From contig JAAYFK010000069.1 of assembly GCA_012728275.1 (NCBI GenBank), positions 1-55,591 of the forward strand: 55,591 nt of DNA. The letters are read 5' to 3'. The notes under the pieces are model-generated. The model worked only from the letters and a program-made list of their open reading frames with translations, was not told the origin of the DNA and searched no databases. Position numbers and translations under genes: made by a program. Source of the stretch: Clostridiaceae bacterium. Its GTDB lineage: Bacteria; Bacillota; Clostridia; Saccharofermentanales; Saccharofermentanaceae. Below are positions 42,152 through 49,415 of the stretch, piece after piece (the first letter of the stretch is position 1; every line of letters starts with the position of its first letter).

Positions 42152-43171
42152 ATGAGATGGATTGAGATAACGGTTACTACGACTGAGGAAGCTTCGGATG
42201 CGATATGCGAGATGCTAGCACAGATGGGCGCAGATGGTATATCTGTATGCGACCCCTACGAGATAAAAAGAATTATCGAAGATCCAGACTCACTTGCATA
42301 TGCCGACGATGGTTATGTTGATTCTCTGGGGACGGATGTTATTGTCAGAGGGTATTTTGCTGAATTTGATGAGGGCATAAGGCTTGGAGCGAAGGAAGAA
42401 GAATACTTTAATCCAGAAGGTGTTGGGACAATTTATGCGAATATCTCGTCCAAGACTTTTCCGGTAGACGAGGCAATGGATTTGGTTAAACGTAGGATAG
42501 AGAGTATTGCTGAATTTCTTGATATTGGAAAAGGATTCGATGGATATCGATATGTTAAGGATGAGGATTGGGAGAACAGCTGGAAGAAAGATTATAAGCC
42601 TTTCATGATTTCCCGAAGAGTTGAAATTTGTCCTTCGTGGGAGACTCCTATATCTGAAGATAACGTTGTAATAATGCTTGACCCTGGTTCCGCTTTTGGT
42701 TCAGGGACACATGAGACGACGTCCCTATGTGCAAGTATCTTAGACGACATAGTTTCTGAGGATGATGTAGTTTTAGATCTTGGAACAGGTTCAGGAATCT
42801 TAGCTATTATTTGTGAGAAGTTAGGGGCAAAGGAAGTCGATGCTTATGACATAGATAGGCTTGCGGTTGATGTTGCCAGAGAAAATTGTATGAATAATGG
42901 TTGTGACTCAATTACTTGTAAGACTGGCGAGTTAAAGGATATTAGTGAATCCAACTACTCAATAATTGTCGCAAACATAATAGCTGATGTAATATGTGCC
43001 ATAGCGAAGGACGTGCCTTCGCATCTATCTAAGGAAGGAAAGTTCGTATGTTCTGGAATAGTAAATTCTAAGAAGGAAATGGTCCGGAAAGCACTTTTTG
43101 AAGCTGGGTTGAATGTCGAAAAGGAAGTAACAAAGAATGATTGGGTAGCATTTCTTTGTAGCTTAGCGTAA
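42152..43171 (+). CDS. prmA: ribosomal protein L11 methyltransferase PrmA
   Basis: PrmA trimethylates ribosomal protein L11. The 339-residue protein has an N-terminal substrate-binding domain (RWIEITVTTTEEASDAI) and a methyltransferase domain with DPGSAFGSGTHETTSL, the SAM motif VLDLGTGSGILAI and VANIIADVI. It follows dnaJ by 28 bp, as in many Firmicute heat-shock operons where rsmE is the usual next gene; here rsmE lies four kilobases further on. Confidence 0.95.
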   Translation: MRWIEITVTTTEEASDAICEMLAQMGADGISVCDPYEIKRIIEDPDSLAYADDGYVDSLGTDVIVRGYFAEFDEGIRLGAKEEEYFNPEGVGTIYANISSKTFPVDEAMDLVKRRIESIAEFLDIGKGFDGYRYVKDEDWENSWKKDYKPFMISRRVEICPSWETPISEDNVVIMLDPGSAFGSGTHETTSLCASILDDIVSEDDVVLDLGTGSGILAIICEKLGAKEVDAYDIDRLAVDVARENCMNNGCDSITCKTGELKDISESNYSIIVANIIADVICAIAKDVPSHLSKEGKFVCSGIVNSKKEMVRKALFEAGLNVEKEVTKNDWVAFLCSLA

Positions 43172-43232
43172 GAAATGTAAGAACGCCTCAACTAGAGTCA
43201 TAAAACGTTAAATATTATGAATGCAATCCGTC

Positions 43233-43261
43233 TTGATTAATTGCATAAGTTGCAAGATACT
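43233..43261 (+). promoter_or_regulatory. predicted promoter of the T-box/trpB transcript
   Basis: TTGATT (43233-43238), 17-bp spacer, GATACT (43256-43261). Start of transcription is expected near 43268, just before the T-box stem I. Confidence 0.5.
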
Positions 43262-43267
43262 TGGTTT

Positions 43268-43580
43268 AAGTTCATATGATAAACCATTGAACGGGAGTAG
43301 TATCCAATTGTAGTCAAGGTTATTAGAGAGTCGCTGGTGGTGGAATGGCGATACCGAGACGTTTGGTGAATGGACCTGCGAGGGTGATCCATAAAGTGTC
43401 TTTTCTAAGAAGATGTGAGTAAGGGTCAACGGGAGCCTTATCCGTTATCAGCAAGGCACGTTTGACAGAACGTGATTAAGAGGATTACAGCTATAAGTAG
43501 CTCTAATCAATTTAGGTGGTATCGCAGGAATTATTCTTGTCCTATGTAGTCGATAAGTTCGACTGCGTGGGCATTTTTTT
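43268..43580 (+). promoter_or_regulatory. T-box riboswitch, tryptophan type
   Basis: A leader of about 310 nt with the T-box elements in order. These are the AGTAGTA S-turn region (43296-43302), the AG bulge/apical segment GAGAGTCGCTGGTGG (from 43326), and a specifier loop GTGAA-TGG-ACC with the Trp codon TGG at 43371-43373. A stem with AACGG/CCGTT (43428-43446) comes next, then the T-box core AGGTGGTATCGC (43514-43525) and a terminator. Uncharged tRNA-Trp would pair with TGG and, by its NCCA end, with the TGGT bulge, favouring the antiterminator and switching the downstream TrpB gene on when tryptophan is short. The class is clear; exact ends are approximate. Confidence 0.9.
43539..43580 (+). 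terminator. regulated terminator of the T-box leader
   Basis: A 14-bp stem with one bulged T (43539-43553 with 43559-43572) followed by A and seven T (43574-43580). Its left arm, GTCC at 43539-43542, is also the 3' part of the antiterminator, as expected in a T-box. Confidence 0.88.
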
Positions 43581-43628
43581 GCGAAGAAAAGAACATGAGG
43601 AGAAAACATTTAAACGAGTGGCTGTCAC

Positions 43629-43643
43629 CCTTCGTTACGAAGG
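43629..43643 (+). promoter_or_regulatory. small hairpin that hides the trpB ribosome binding site
   Basis: CCTTCG (43629-43634), TTA, CGAAGG (43638-43643). The right arm overlaps the Shine-Dalgarno site AAGGAG (43640-43645) of the start at 43652. It might add translational control to the T-box; this is inference from structure only. Confidence 0.45.
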
Positions 43644-43651
43644 AGAGAAAA

Positions 43652-45022
43652 ATGAGTAGCAAAGCACCAAAGAGAATTTTTTTAACTGAAGATGAAATGC
43701 CTAAGCAATGGTACAACGTTAGGGCTGACATGAAGAACAAGCCAGCTGCTATGTTGAATCCTGGAACACTTAAACCAATTACAGCTGAAGAACTCGAGCA
43801 TGTTTTTTGCTCCGAACTTGTAAAACAGGAGTTGGATGATACTACCCAATATTTCGATATTCCTGAAGAAGTACAGAATTTCTATAAGATCTTCCGTCCA
43901 TCACCTTTAATCAGAGCTTATGAGTTAGAAAAGGCTTTGGACACACCAGCAAAAATCTACTACAAATTTGAAGGCAACAACACTTCTGGATCACATAAAC
44001 TCAATTCTGCAGGAGCTCAAGTTTATTATGCGAAAAAGCAAGGTTTAACAAGTCTTACAACTGAGACTGGTGCTGGCCAATGGGGTACTGCTTTAGCTAT
44101 GGCTTGCGAGCATTATGGAATGGACTTAACTGTTTATATGGTTAAGTGTTCTTTCGAGCAAAAAGCCTATCGTAAGGCAATAATTGAGACTTTCGGTGCT
44201 AATATTATTGCTTCGCCTTCCAATACAACAAACGTAGGAAGACAGATTCTAGCTAAGTTTCCAAACACAACGGGCTCCCTAGGATGTGCTATTTCGGAAG
44301 CTGTTGAAAAGGCAGTCTCAACAGATAATTGCCGTTATGTACTTGGCTCTGTTCTGAATCAAGTTCTTTTACATCAAACAATCATTGGAGAAGAGTCTAA
44401 GATTCAACTAGAGAAGGTTGGCGATTATCCAGATGTAGTCATTGGATGTGCTGGCGGCGGTTCTAACCTGGGAGGAATCATTTCCCCATTTATGCGAGAT
44501 AGACTTACGGGCGAGAAGAACCCGCGTTTTATTGCGGTTGAGCCTATCTCATGCCCATCACTTTCAAGAGGAAAGTTTGCTTATGACTTCTGCGATACTG
44601 GACACGTGACTCCTCTAGCGAAAATGTACACTCTTGGCGCTGAGTTCATGCCTTCTCCATCACATGCTGGCGGACTTAGATATCATGGAATGTCGCCTAT
44701 TCTTTCTCAGTTATATCACGATGGATATATTGACGAAGCTAGGGCGGTTCTGCAAACGAAAGTATTTGAAGCAGCAAACTTCTTTGCGAAGACAGAAACC
44801 ATTCTTCCAGCACCTGAGTCTTCTCATGCAATTAGCGTGGCTATTGATGAAGCTTTGCGCTGTAAGGAGGAAGGAAAGTCAGAAACTATCCTATTCAACT
44901 TGACTGGAACTGGATATTTTGACATGACTGCATACATGTCTTATCGCGATAATACAATGAGCGATATAATTCCTACTGATGATGACTTGCAAGCAGGTTT
45001 TGCGTCTTTGCCTATTATCTAA
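43652..45022 (+). CDS. trpB: TrpB2-type tryptophan synthase beta-like protein
   Basis: This PLP enzyme condenses indole and serine to tryptophan. The 456-residue protein is the longer TrpB2 type (trpB-related group): WYNVRADM and RPSPLIRAYELEKAL near the start, the PLP lysine in NNTSGSHKLNSA, ETGAGQWGTALA, VIGCAGGGSNLGG for the phosphate, and HAGGLRYHGMSP. No trpA is near, fitting stand-alone TrpB2 use, for example indole salvage. The start at 43652 has AAGGAG; an in-frame ATG at 43595 would add 19 residues but has a poor site. Control by the Trp T-box just upstream supports a role in tryptophan supply. Confidence 0.93.
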   Translation: MSSKAPKRIFLTEDEMPKQWYNVRADMKNKPAAMLNPGTLKPITAEELEHVFCSELVKQELDDTTQYFDIPEEVQNFYKIFRPSPLIRAYELEKALDTPAKIYYKFEGNNTSGSHKLNSAGAQVYYAKKQGLTSLTTETGAGQWGTALAMACEHYGMDLTVYMVKCSFEQKAYRKAIIETFGANIIASPSNTTNVGRQILAKFPNTTGSLGCAISEAVEKAVSTDNCRYVLGSVLNQVLLHQTIIGEESKIQLEKVGDYPDVVIGCAGGGSNLGGIISPFMRDRLTGEKNPRFIAVEPISCPSLSRGKFAYDFCDTGHVTPLAKMYTLGAEFMPSPSHAGGLRYHGMSPILSQLYHDGYIDEARAVLQTKVFEAANFFAKTETILPAPESSHAISVAIDEALRCKEEGKSETILFNLTGTGYFDMTAYMSYRDNTMSDIIPTDDDLQAGFASLPII

Positions 45023-45312
45023 TCAATTATAAATTATCTGATAATGCGAAAAGATGGATTATTTTGCCATCTTTTTCGTTTTATTAGAAGATAATCAGTA
45101 TTTGAAAGTCGCAGAACGCAATGATATGAGGCGTTCACAAGCAAAGACACCCTCTGACGAAGAATATTTTGCATGTAATTAGACATTTTGCACAAAATAA
45201 TTAACAAAATATGAGATTTGTACTACTAAGTTATTGAGAAATTGTTCAAAATATGCGACACTAATGACAGTTGAGTGCATCGTGTAGGCTAACGGTGCGA
45301 AGAGAGGTATGC
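45023..45312. other. intergenic region before the ThiD-like gene
   Basis: 290 bp without a gene. After the trpB terminator the sequence is AT-rich, with repeats of ATTTTGCA (45166-45173, 45185-45192) and CAAAATATG (45205-45213, 45247-45255, 42 bp apart), and a perfect ATTTTG/CAAAAT inverted repeat (45185-45198). No convincing sigma-A promoter was found; TTGCAC...TATGAG (from 45189) is only weak. Confidence 0.5.
45047..45083 (+). terminator. terminator after trpB
   Basis: Stem CGAAAAGATGG (45047-45057) with CCATCTTTTTCG (45067-45078), one bulged base, then TTTTATT. A-rich on one side and T-rich on the other. Confidence 0.8.
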
Positions 45313-46416
45313 ATGAGTACAGTACTAGCTATTGCTGATTCAGTAGGGAACGTTAGTTTTGACGTTCGATCAGACATCAGAACAATAGTTGAGCTAGGAA
45401 TGAATCCTTTAGCAATAGTTCCTGTGTCATACAATGAGTCAGGGACTTGTGAGAGAAGCGATGTTGTTGCTGCCCTTGATTATGCTTTTAAGGAGGATGT
45501 TCCTCTAGCTACAAGAATCGGTTTTCTTTCAGAGGCTGATTCAGTTGTTCAGATATCAAAATCTCTTTCAAAATTTAAGCCAAACAGGGTAATCCTCACG
45601 CCATCTATTATTTCTGATAGCGGTGAGGTTATGATTTCGGAACCTACATATATTAGTATATGTGACAAACTTCTTCCCGAAGTGAATCTACTAGTTATTA
45701 ATCATCTTGAGGCAGAACTACTTTGTGGTTTTGTTTGCCCAACTCAATCAGATGTAGTGAGGGCATCTAAGAAGATTTATAACATGTATAAGTGTTTTAC
45801 TCTTATTCGTGGCAATGATTGTACTGATGGTAAGGATTTCTTATTCCTCGGTCGTTCTGGAGAATGGATTAACCCAGTAACTGCAAGAGAAGGTTACGCC
45901 GTTATGCGTTTCTCGTATTCTATGGCTATTGGTTGTTATCTTTCCGAAGGATGTGGATACCTAGATGCTGTTAATAAGGCGCGTAGATTCTTTGCTGGAT
46001 ATCGTGGCAGTGAAGTTGATGCTCCCGAAGTTTCACAGGTAAAAAAACCTGAGACTAAGCATGAAGATGTGCAAACAGCAAGTAACAATGTTACAGTGCC
46101 TGAGACTATTGCACCTACAGCTTCACTAGTATCCCCTGCAAAGTCACTTCGTGATATTGCTCGATCTATCGATTTTGATATGCCAGTTATGCCTAAGATG
46201 CCAGCTCATCTATCAGTAGATACAGGTCCAAGTTTGCAATCCAGTAATGAGAGCATTCTTTCTAAGCCATATCTTAAGACGGCATATACATCGGCAATAG
46301 AAGCACCAGAGCCTAAGAAGGGCGCCGTGTCTGACCTCGCTTCTCAGCGTTCAATGGAGAACTCTCTAGAGCGTTTACAATACTTGAGAGAGAGACTCAA
46401 CCAAATTAATCAGTAA
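45313..46416 (+). CDS. degenerate ThiD/PfkB-fold protein with disordered tail
   Basis: A 367-residue protein whose first 235 residues follow the order of ThiD-type (HMP/pyridoxal) kinases: RSDIRTIVELGMNPLAIVPVSYNESG, ATRIGFLSEADSVVQIS, NRVILTPSIISDSGEVMIS and LLPEVNLLVINHLEAELLCG. Helix GCGYLDAVNKARRFF follows. The catalytic parts are missing: the N-terminal GGGAGIQAD loop reads GNVSFDVRSD, and the GTGCTLS anion-hole motif with the catalytic residue reads REGYAVMRFSYS. The last 130 residues are Pro/Ser/Lys-rich, with a final coiled-coil stretch (LERLQYLRERLNQI). GAGAGG precedes the ATG; an earlier in-frame start at 45271 lacks support. Probably not a working kinase; perhaps a regulator or scaffold. 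Function unknown. Confidence 0.65.
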   Translation: MSTVLAIADSVGNVSFDVRSDIRTIVELGMNPLAIVPVSYNESGTCERSDVVAALDYAFKEDVPLATRIGFLSEADSVVQISKSLSKFKPNRVILTPSIISDSGEVMISEPTYISICDKLLPEVNLLVINHLEAELLCGFVCPTQSDVVRASKKIYNMYKCFTLIRGNDCTDGKDFLFLGRSGEWINPVTAREGYAVMRFSYSMAIGCYLSEGCGYLDAVNKARRFFAGYRGSEVDAPEVSQVKKPETKHEDVQTASNNVTVPETIAPTASLVSPAKSLRDIARSIDFDMPVMPKMPAHLSVDTGPSLQSSNESILSKPYLKTAYTSAIEAPEPKKGAVSDLASQRSMENSLERLQYLRERLNQINQ

Positions 46417-46465
46417 TTTGTTTCTGCTTGACTTGTGTCCAGATACAAAGACTATAAAACCAACA

Positions 46466-46489
46466 AAAGCGGCTCCGTCGAGCCGCTTT
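46466..46489. terminator. bidirectional terminator between convergent genes
   Basis: Perfect 10-bp stem AAAGCGGCTC/GAGCCGCTTT with loop CGTC. Followed by CGTTTTAT on the + strand and TTGTTGGTTTT on the - strand, it can serve both the ThiD-like gene and the AIM24 gene. Confidence 0.88.
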
Positions 46490-46530
46490 CGTTTTATATG
46501 AATAAATCAATTACTTTAAGAATACTAGAA

Positions 46531-47208
46531 CTAGCCTTTACTGGGTATGTATCTAGATAAGCTCTGAGCGAATTGAGGAATAGGCATAGACTGAATCCAT
46601 ACTCTGCCTGGACCAGTTACCTTTGTGTTAAATAGCCCCTCACCTCCGAGGAAGATGTTCTTTACACCTTTAACCATTTCAACTTCCATAGTAACAGTAG
46701 AGTCCATCATTGCCAGATATCCAGTATTGATGTATAAAACCTCACCAGGAGCTAGTTCTTGCATATGAGCATGTCCATCAATCTCGATAAATGCTGTTCC
46801 ATTACCTGTTAGCTTCTGCATGAAAAAACCTTCACCGCCGAACAGTGAAGCAGAAATCTTCTTCTTGTATGCAGTTGACAATTCAACTCCACTTTCAGAA
46901 GCGAGAAAACCTGACTTCTGAACAACCATTGAAGAACCTTCTGTTATCTGTATAGGAATAAGGCTTCCTGGGAAGCTAGAAGCAAATGCGACTGAAGCAT
47001 TTGGACCAGTTGCTGTGTATTTATTCAAGAAAAGCGACTCGCCAGATACAAGTCTTCCTAATGCCTTGCCTACCGATTGTCCTACTGTTTCCATAACGAT
47101 GTTTGAACTCATCCAGCTCATTGCTCCACCTTCAGTAATAAGCGTCTCACCTACTTCGAGATTGCAAATTACAACAGGTAGAGATCCACCTTCAATATTA
47201 TATTGCAT
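46531..47208 (-). CDS. AIM24/TIGR00266-family protein
   Basis: A 225-residue protein of the AIM24 family, a beta-rich fold of unclear bacterial function (the yeast namesake is mitochondrial). Family features are the opening IEGGSLPVVICNLEVGETLITEGGAMSWMS, repeated glycine-rich strands such as FGGEGFFMQKLTGNGTAFIE, VLYINTGYLAMMD, and GGEGLFNTKVTGPGRVWIQSMP near the end. The minus-strand ATG at 47208 has AGGAGGT five bases upstream, so the longer frame from 47259 is rejected. It is divergent from rsmE and convergent with the ThiD-like gene. No signal peptide. Confidence 0.9.
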   Translation of the reverse strand: MQYNIEGGSLPVVICNLEVGETLITEGGAMSWMSSNIVMETVGQSVGKALGRLVSGESLFLNKYTATGPNASVAFASSFPGSLIPIQITEGSSMVVQKSGFLASESGVELSTAYKKKISASLFGGEGFFMQKLTGNGTAFIEIDGHAHMQELAPGEVLYINTGYLAMMDSTVTMEVEMVKGVKNIFLGGEGLFNTKVTGPGRVWIQSMPIPQFAQSLSRYIPSKG

Positions 47209-47245
47209 AATTACCTCCTTTATAAAAATATCTATGTTTGTCTGT

Positions 47246-47254
47246 ATTATATCA
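47246..47254 (-). promoter_or_regulatory. extended -10 promoter for the AIM24 gene
   Basis: On the minus strand TGA precedes consensus TATAAT (47246-47251), an extended -10. The best -35, TTGTAT, is 19 bp away. Start of transcription near 47239. Confidence 0.5.
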
Positions 47255-47286
47255 AACATTTATTAAAAAAATACAACATCAAGAAA

Positions 47287-47295
47287 TGGTACAAT
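47287..47295 (+). promoter_or_regulatory. extended -10 promoter for rsmE
   Basis: TGG plus TACAAT (47290-47295) lies 25 bp before the rsmE ATG; no good -35 is seen. The leader would be about 20 nt and just hold the ribosome binding site. Confidence 0.4.
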
Positions 47296-47320
47296 GTTCT
47301 TGTATGAAAGGATATCTGAT

Positions 47321-48058
47321 ATGACACGTTTGTTTTTTGATTACTTAGTTAAGGACACGAGAATAACTTTAAATAGTGATGATTCTCATTACATTTCTTC
47401 AGTGCTTAGAATGCATCCGGGCGAAGGATTGACAATTGTTGACTCGTCCGGAGAAGAGATTCTAGCGAAGATTGATTTTTTCGATAACAAGAGTGTGACT
47501 TTATCTGTTTGCTCTAGGCGAAAATGCACGAGTGAACCAACTAATCAAGTGACCTTGTATCAATCAATATCTAAGGGCGAACGTATGGATTTAACAATTC
47601 AAAAATCAGTTGAACTAGGCGTCGCAAGGATAGTTCCAGTTTTATCAAATAGATGTGTTGTGAAGATAGATAGTAAGTCTGCATCTTCAAAGGTCGACAG
47701 ATGGCAGAAAATAGCACTTGAAGCCGCGAGGCAATCTGGAAGGGGAATAGTGCCAGAGATTGCGATGCCTATGTCTATGGACGATGCTATATTGCAAAGT
47801 AAAAAGGACAATTCTATGTCGCTTATTCTATGGGAGGATGAGCATAAGATGTCAATAAAGCAAGGGCTTGAAGAGCATAGAGATAAATGCGCGAGGATAG
47901 GAGTGTTTGTTGGGCCAGAAGGCGGCTATGAAGAGCAGGAAGTTAACGAGGCGATAGAAAATGGTGCAGTATGCGTAACGGTTGGGCCTAGAATTCTTCG
48001 TACGGAGACGGCAGGTCCAGCGGCGCTTTCAATGATAATGTACGCCTTGGAGATGTAG
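47321..48058 (+). CDS. rsmE: 16S rRNA m3U1498 methyltransferase RsmE
   Basis: RsmE methylates N3 of U1498 in 16S rRNA and belongs to the SPOUT knot family. The 245-residue protein has the PUA-like N-terminal domain (RLFFDY, HYISSVLRMHPGE), QSISKGERMDLTIQKSVELGV, the knot motif FVGPEGGYEEQEV and the C-terminal LGPRILRTETA block (here VGPRILRTETAGPAAL). The frame is open from 47294, but GAAAGGAT at 47306-47313 and the typical TRLFFDY start point to the ATG at 47321. Confidence 0.94.
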   Translation: MTRLFFDYLVKDTRITLNSDDSHYISSVLRMHPGEGLTIVDSSGEEILAKIDFFDNKSVTLSVCSRRKCTSEPTNQVTLYQSISKGERMDLTIQKSVELGVARIVPVLSNRCVVKIDSKSASSKVDRWQKIALEAARQSGRGIVPEIAMPMSMDDAILQSKKDNSMSLILWEDEHKMSIKQGLEEHRDKCARIGVFVGPEGGYEEQEVNEAIENGAVCVTVGPRILRTETAGPAALSMIMYALEM

Positions 48059-48065
48059 AAACTAA

Positions 48066-48094
48066 TTGCCTATAATTAACGCGCGTATTATAAT
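48066..48094 (+). promoter_or_regulatory. predicted hisS-aspS promoter
   Basis: TTGCCT (48066-48071), 17-bp spacer, consensus TATAAT (48089-48094). Leader about 27 nt. No T-box precedes hisS, although aminoacyl-tRNA synthetase genes in Firmicutes often have one. Confidence 0.65.
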
Positions 48095-48100
48095 AGCGCG
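48080..48100. promoter_or_regulatory. palindrome over the hisS -10 element
   Basis: CGCGC (48080-48084) and GCGCG (48096-48100) flank a perfect 10-bp palindrome TATTATAATA (48086-48095), with one extra G. It covers the -10 hexamer, the place for a repressor site. No candidate regulator is adjacent. Confidence 0.5.
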
Positions 48101-48127
48101 AAAGATTAAATAATGGGGGGATTTTGA

Positions 48128-49387
48128 ATGAGGTATTCCGCACAGAAGGGCACAAGAGATATTTTGCCATCAGAGATAATTGCATGGCATAAGGCGGAGG
48201 AGACTTTTTCGAGAGTATGCCATAGATTTGGCTACGAAGAGATTAGGATCCCGACCTTTGAGCAAACAGATTTGTTCCAGCGTGGAGTTGGAGATACAAC
48301 TGATGTTGTTCAAAAAGAGATGTACACTTTTGAAGATAAGGGCGGAAGAAGCATTTCTCTTAGACCTGAAGGTACTGCTGGTGTAGTAAGAAGCTTTATT
48401 GAGAATGGAATGGGAAGTCTTCCTTCACCAGTTCGACTCTTCTATAACATCACTGCTTTTAGATATGAGAAAATGCAAAAGGGAAGATTTAGAGAGTTTC
48501 ATCAGTTTGGTTTGGAGGCTTTTGGCGCTCAAGGTCCTGATATTGATGCTGAGATTATTTCTGTGCTTAGAGTATTCTTTAATGAGATGGGCCTTAAGAG
48601 TATAAAGCTATGTATCAATTCTATTGGTTGTCCAACGTGCCGTAAGGCCTATAATGATAGTCTTAGAGACTACTTCAGACCGCATCTAGAGGAGATGTGT
48701 TATGATTGTAAATCTCGTTTCGAGAAGAATCCTCTTAGAATGATTGATTGTAAAGTGCCCGAATGTAAGGTGATTGCTGCTAATGCACCAAAACTAATTG
48801 ATCACCTATGTGACGATTGTAAGGCTCATTTTGAAGGTTTAAAGGAAAGATTGGATAACATTGGAATTGAATATTCTATCGATCCTAATATTGTTCGTGG
48901 ATTGGATTATTACACGAGAACTGTTTTTGAATTTGTGTCTGAGAATGTTGGTTCTCAAGGAACAATTTGTGGTGGCGGAAGATATGACGGATTAGTGGAG
49001 AGCATGGGAGGAACAGCAGTTCCTGGAATTGGCTTTGCTATGGGTGTTGAGAGATTCATGCTTGAGGCCAATTCACAAGGTGTTGATTTTGGAAAGACAG
49101 ATTATGTGAAGGTTTACCTAGCTAATCTTTCGGATAAGGCTAGTATGGTCATTAATAAACTTGCATATGAGCTAAGGCTTAAAGGTGTTGGCTGCGAAGT
49201 GGACTTGTGCCAAAGAAGTTTTAGAGCGCAAATGAAGTATGCTGGCAAAGCGGGAATCCCTTATGTTGTAGTAATTGGAGATGACGAACTTGACAAGGGT
49301 GAAGTAAGCATTAAGCGCATGTCTGATGGTACAAGTAATACAGTAGCTTTAAGTAATTTTGTTGAATATTGCATGAATGAGCTTTAA
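48128..49387 (+). CDS. hisS: histidyl-tRNA synthetase
   Basis: HisRS, a class II synthetase. The 419-residue protein shows KGTRDILPSE (motif 1 region), SLRPEGTAGVVR, motif 2 FRYEKMQKGRFREFHQFG, the histidine motif RGLDYYTRTVFEF, and motif 3 PGIGFAMGVERFML, then an anticodon-binding domain. The insertion domain carries paired cysteines (CPTC, CYDC, DCKVPEC, CDDC), as in a subset of Firmicute HisRS. A run of six G (48115-48120) serves as the ribosome binding site. It precedes aspS by 28 bp. Confidence 0.97.
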   Translation: MRYSAQKGTRDILPSEIIAWHKAEETFSRVCHRFGYEEIRIPTFEQTDLFQRGVGDTTDVVQKEMYTFEDKGGRSISLRPEGTAGVVRSFIENGMGSLPSPVRLFYNITAFRYEKMQKGRFREFHQFGLEAFGAQGPDIDAEIISVLRVFFNEMGLKSIKLCINSIGCPTCRKAYNDSLRDYFRPHLEEMCYDCKSRFEKNPLRMIDCKVPECKVIAANAPKLIDHLCDDCKAHFEGLKERLDNIGIEYSIDPNIVRGLDYYTRTVFEFVSENVGSQGTICGGGRYDGLVESMGGTAVPGIGFAMGVERFMLEANSQGVDFGKTDYVKVYLANLSDKASMVINKLAYELRLKGVGCEVDLCQRSFRAQMKYAGKAGIPYVVVIGDDELDKGEVSIKRMSDGTSNTVALSNFVEYCMNEL

Positions 49388-49415
49388 GCTTTTCGAGCAA
49401 AAGGAAGGTAATAGT

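Noticed and set aside
47209..47259. Longer N-terminus for the AIM24-like protein from 47259
   Set aside because: AGGAGGT lies directly before the ATG at 47208, and the family starts there; the extra codons overlap the promoter.
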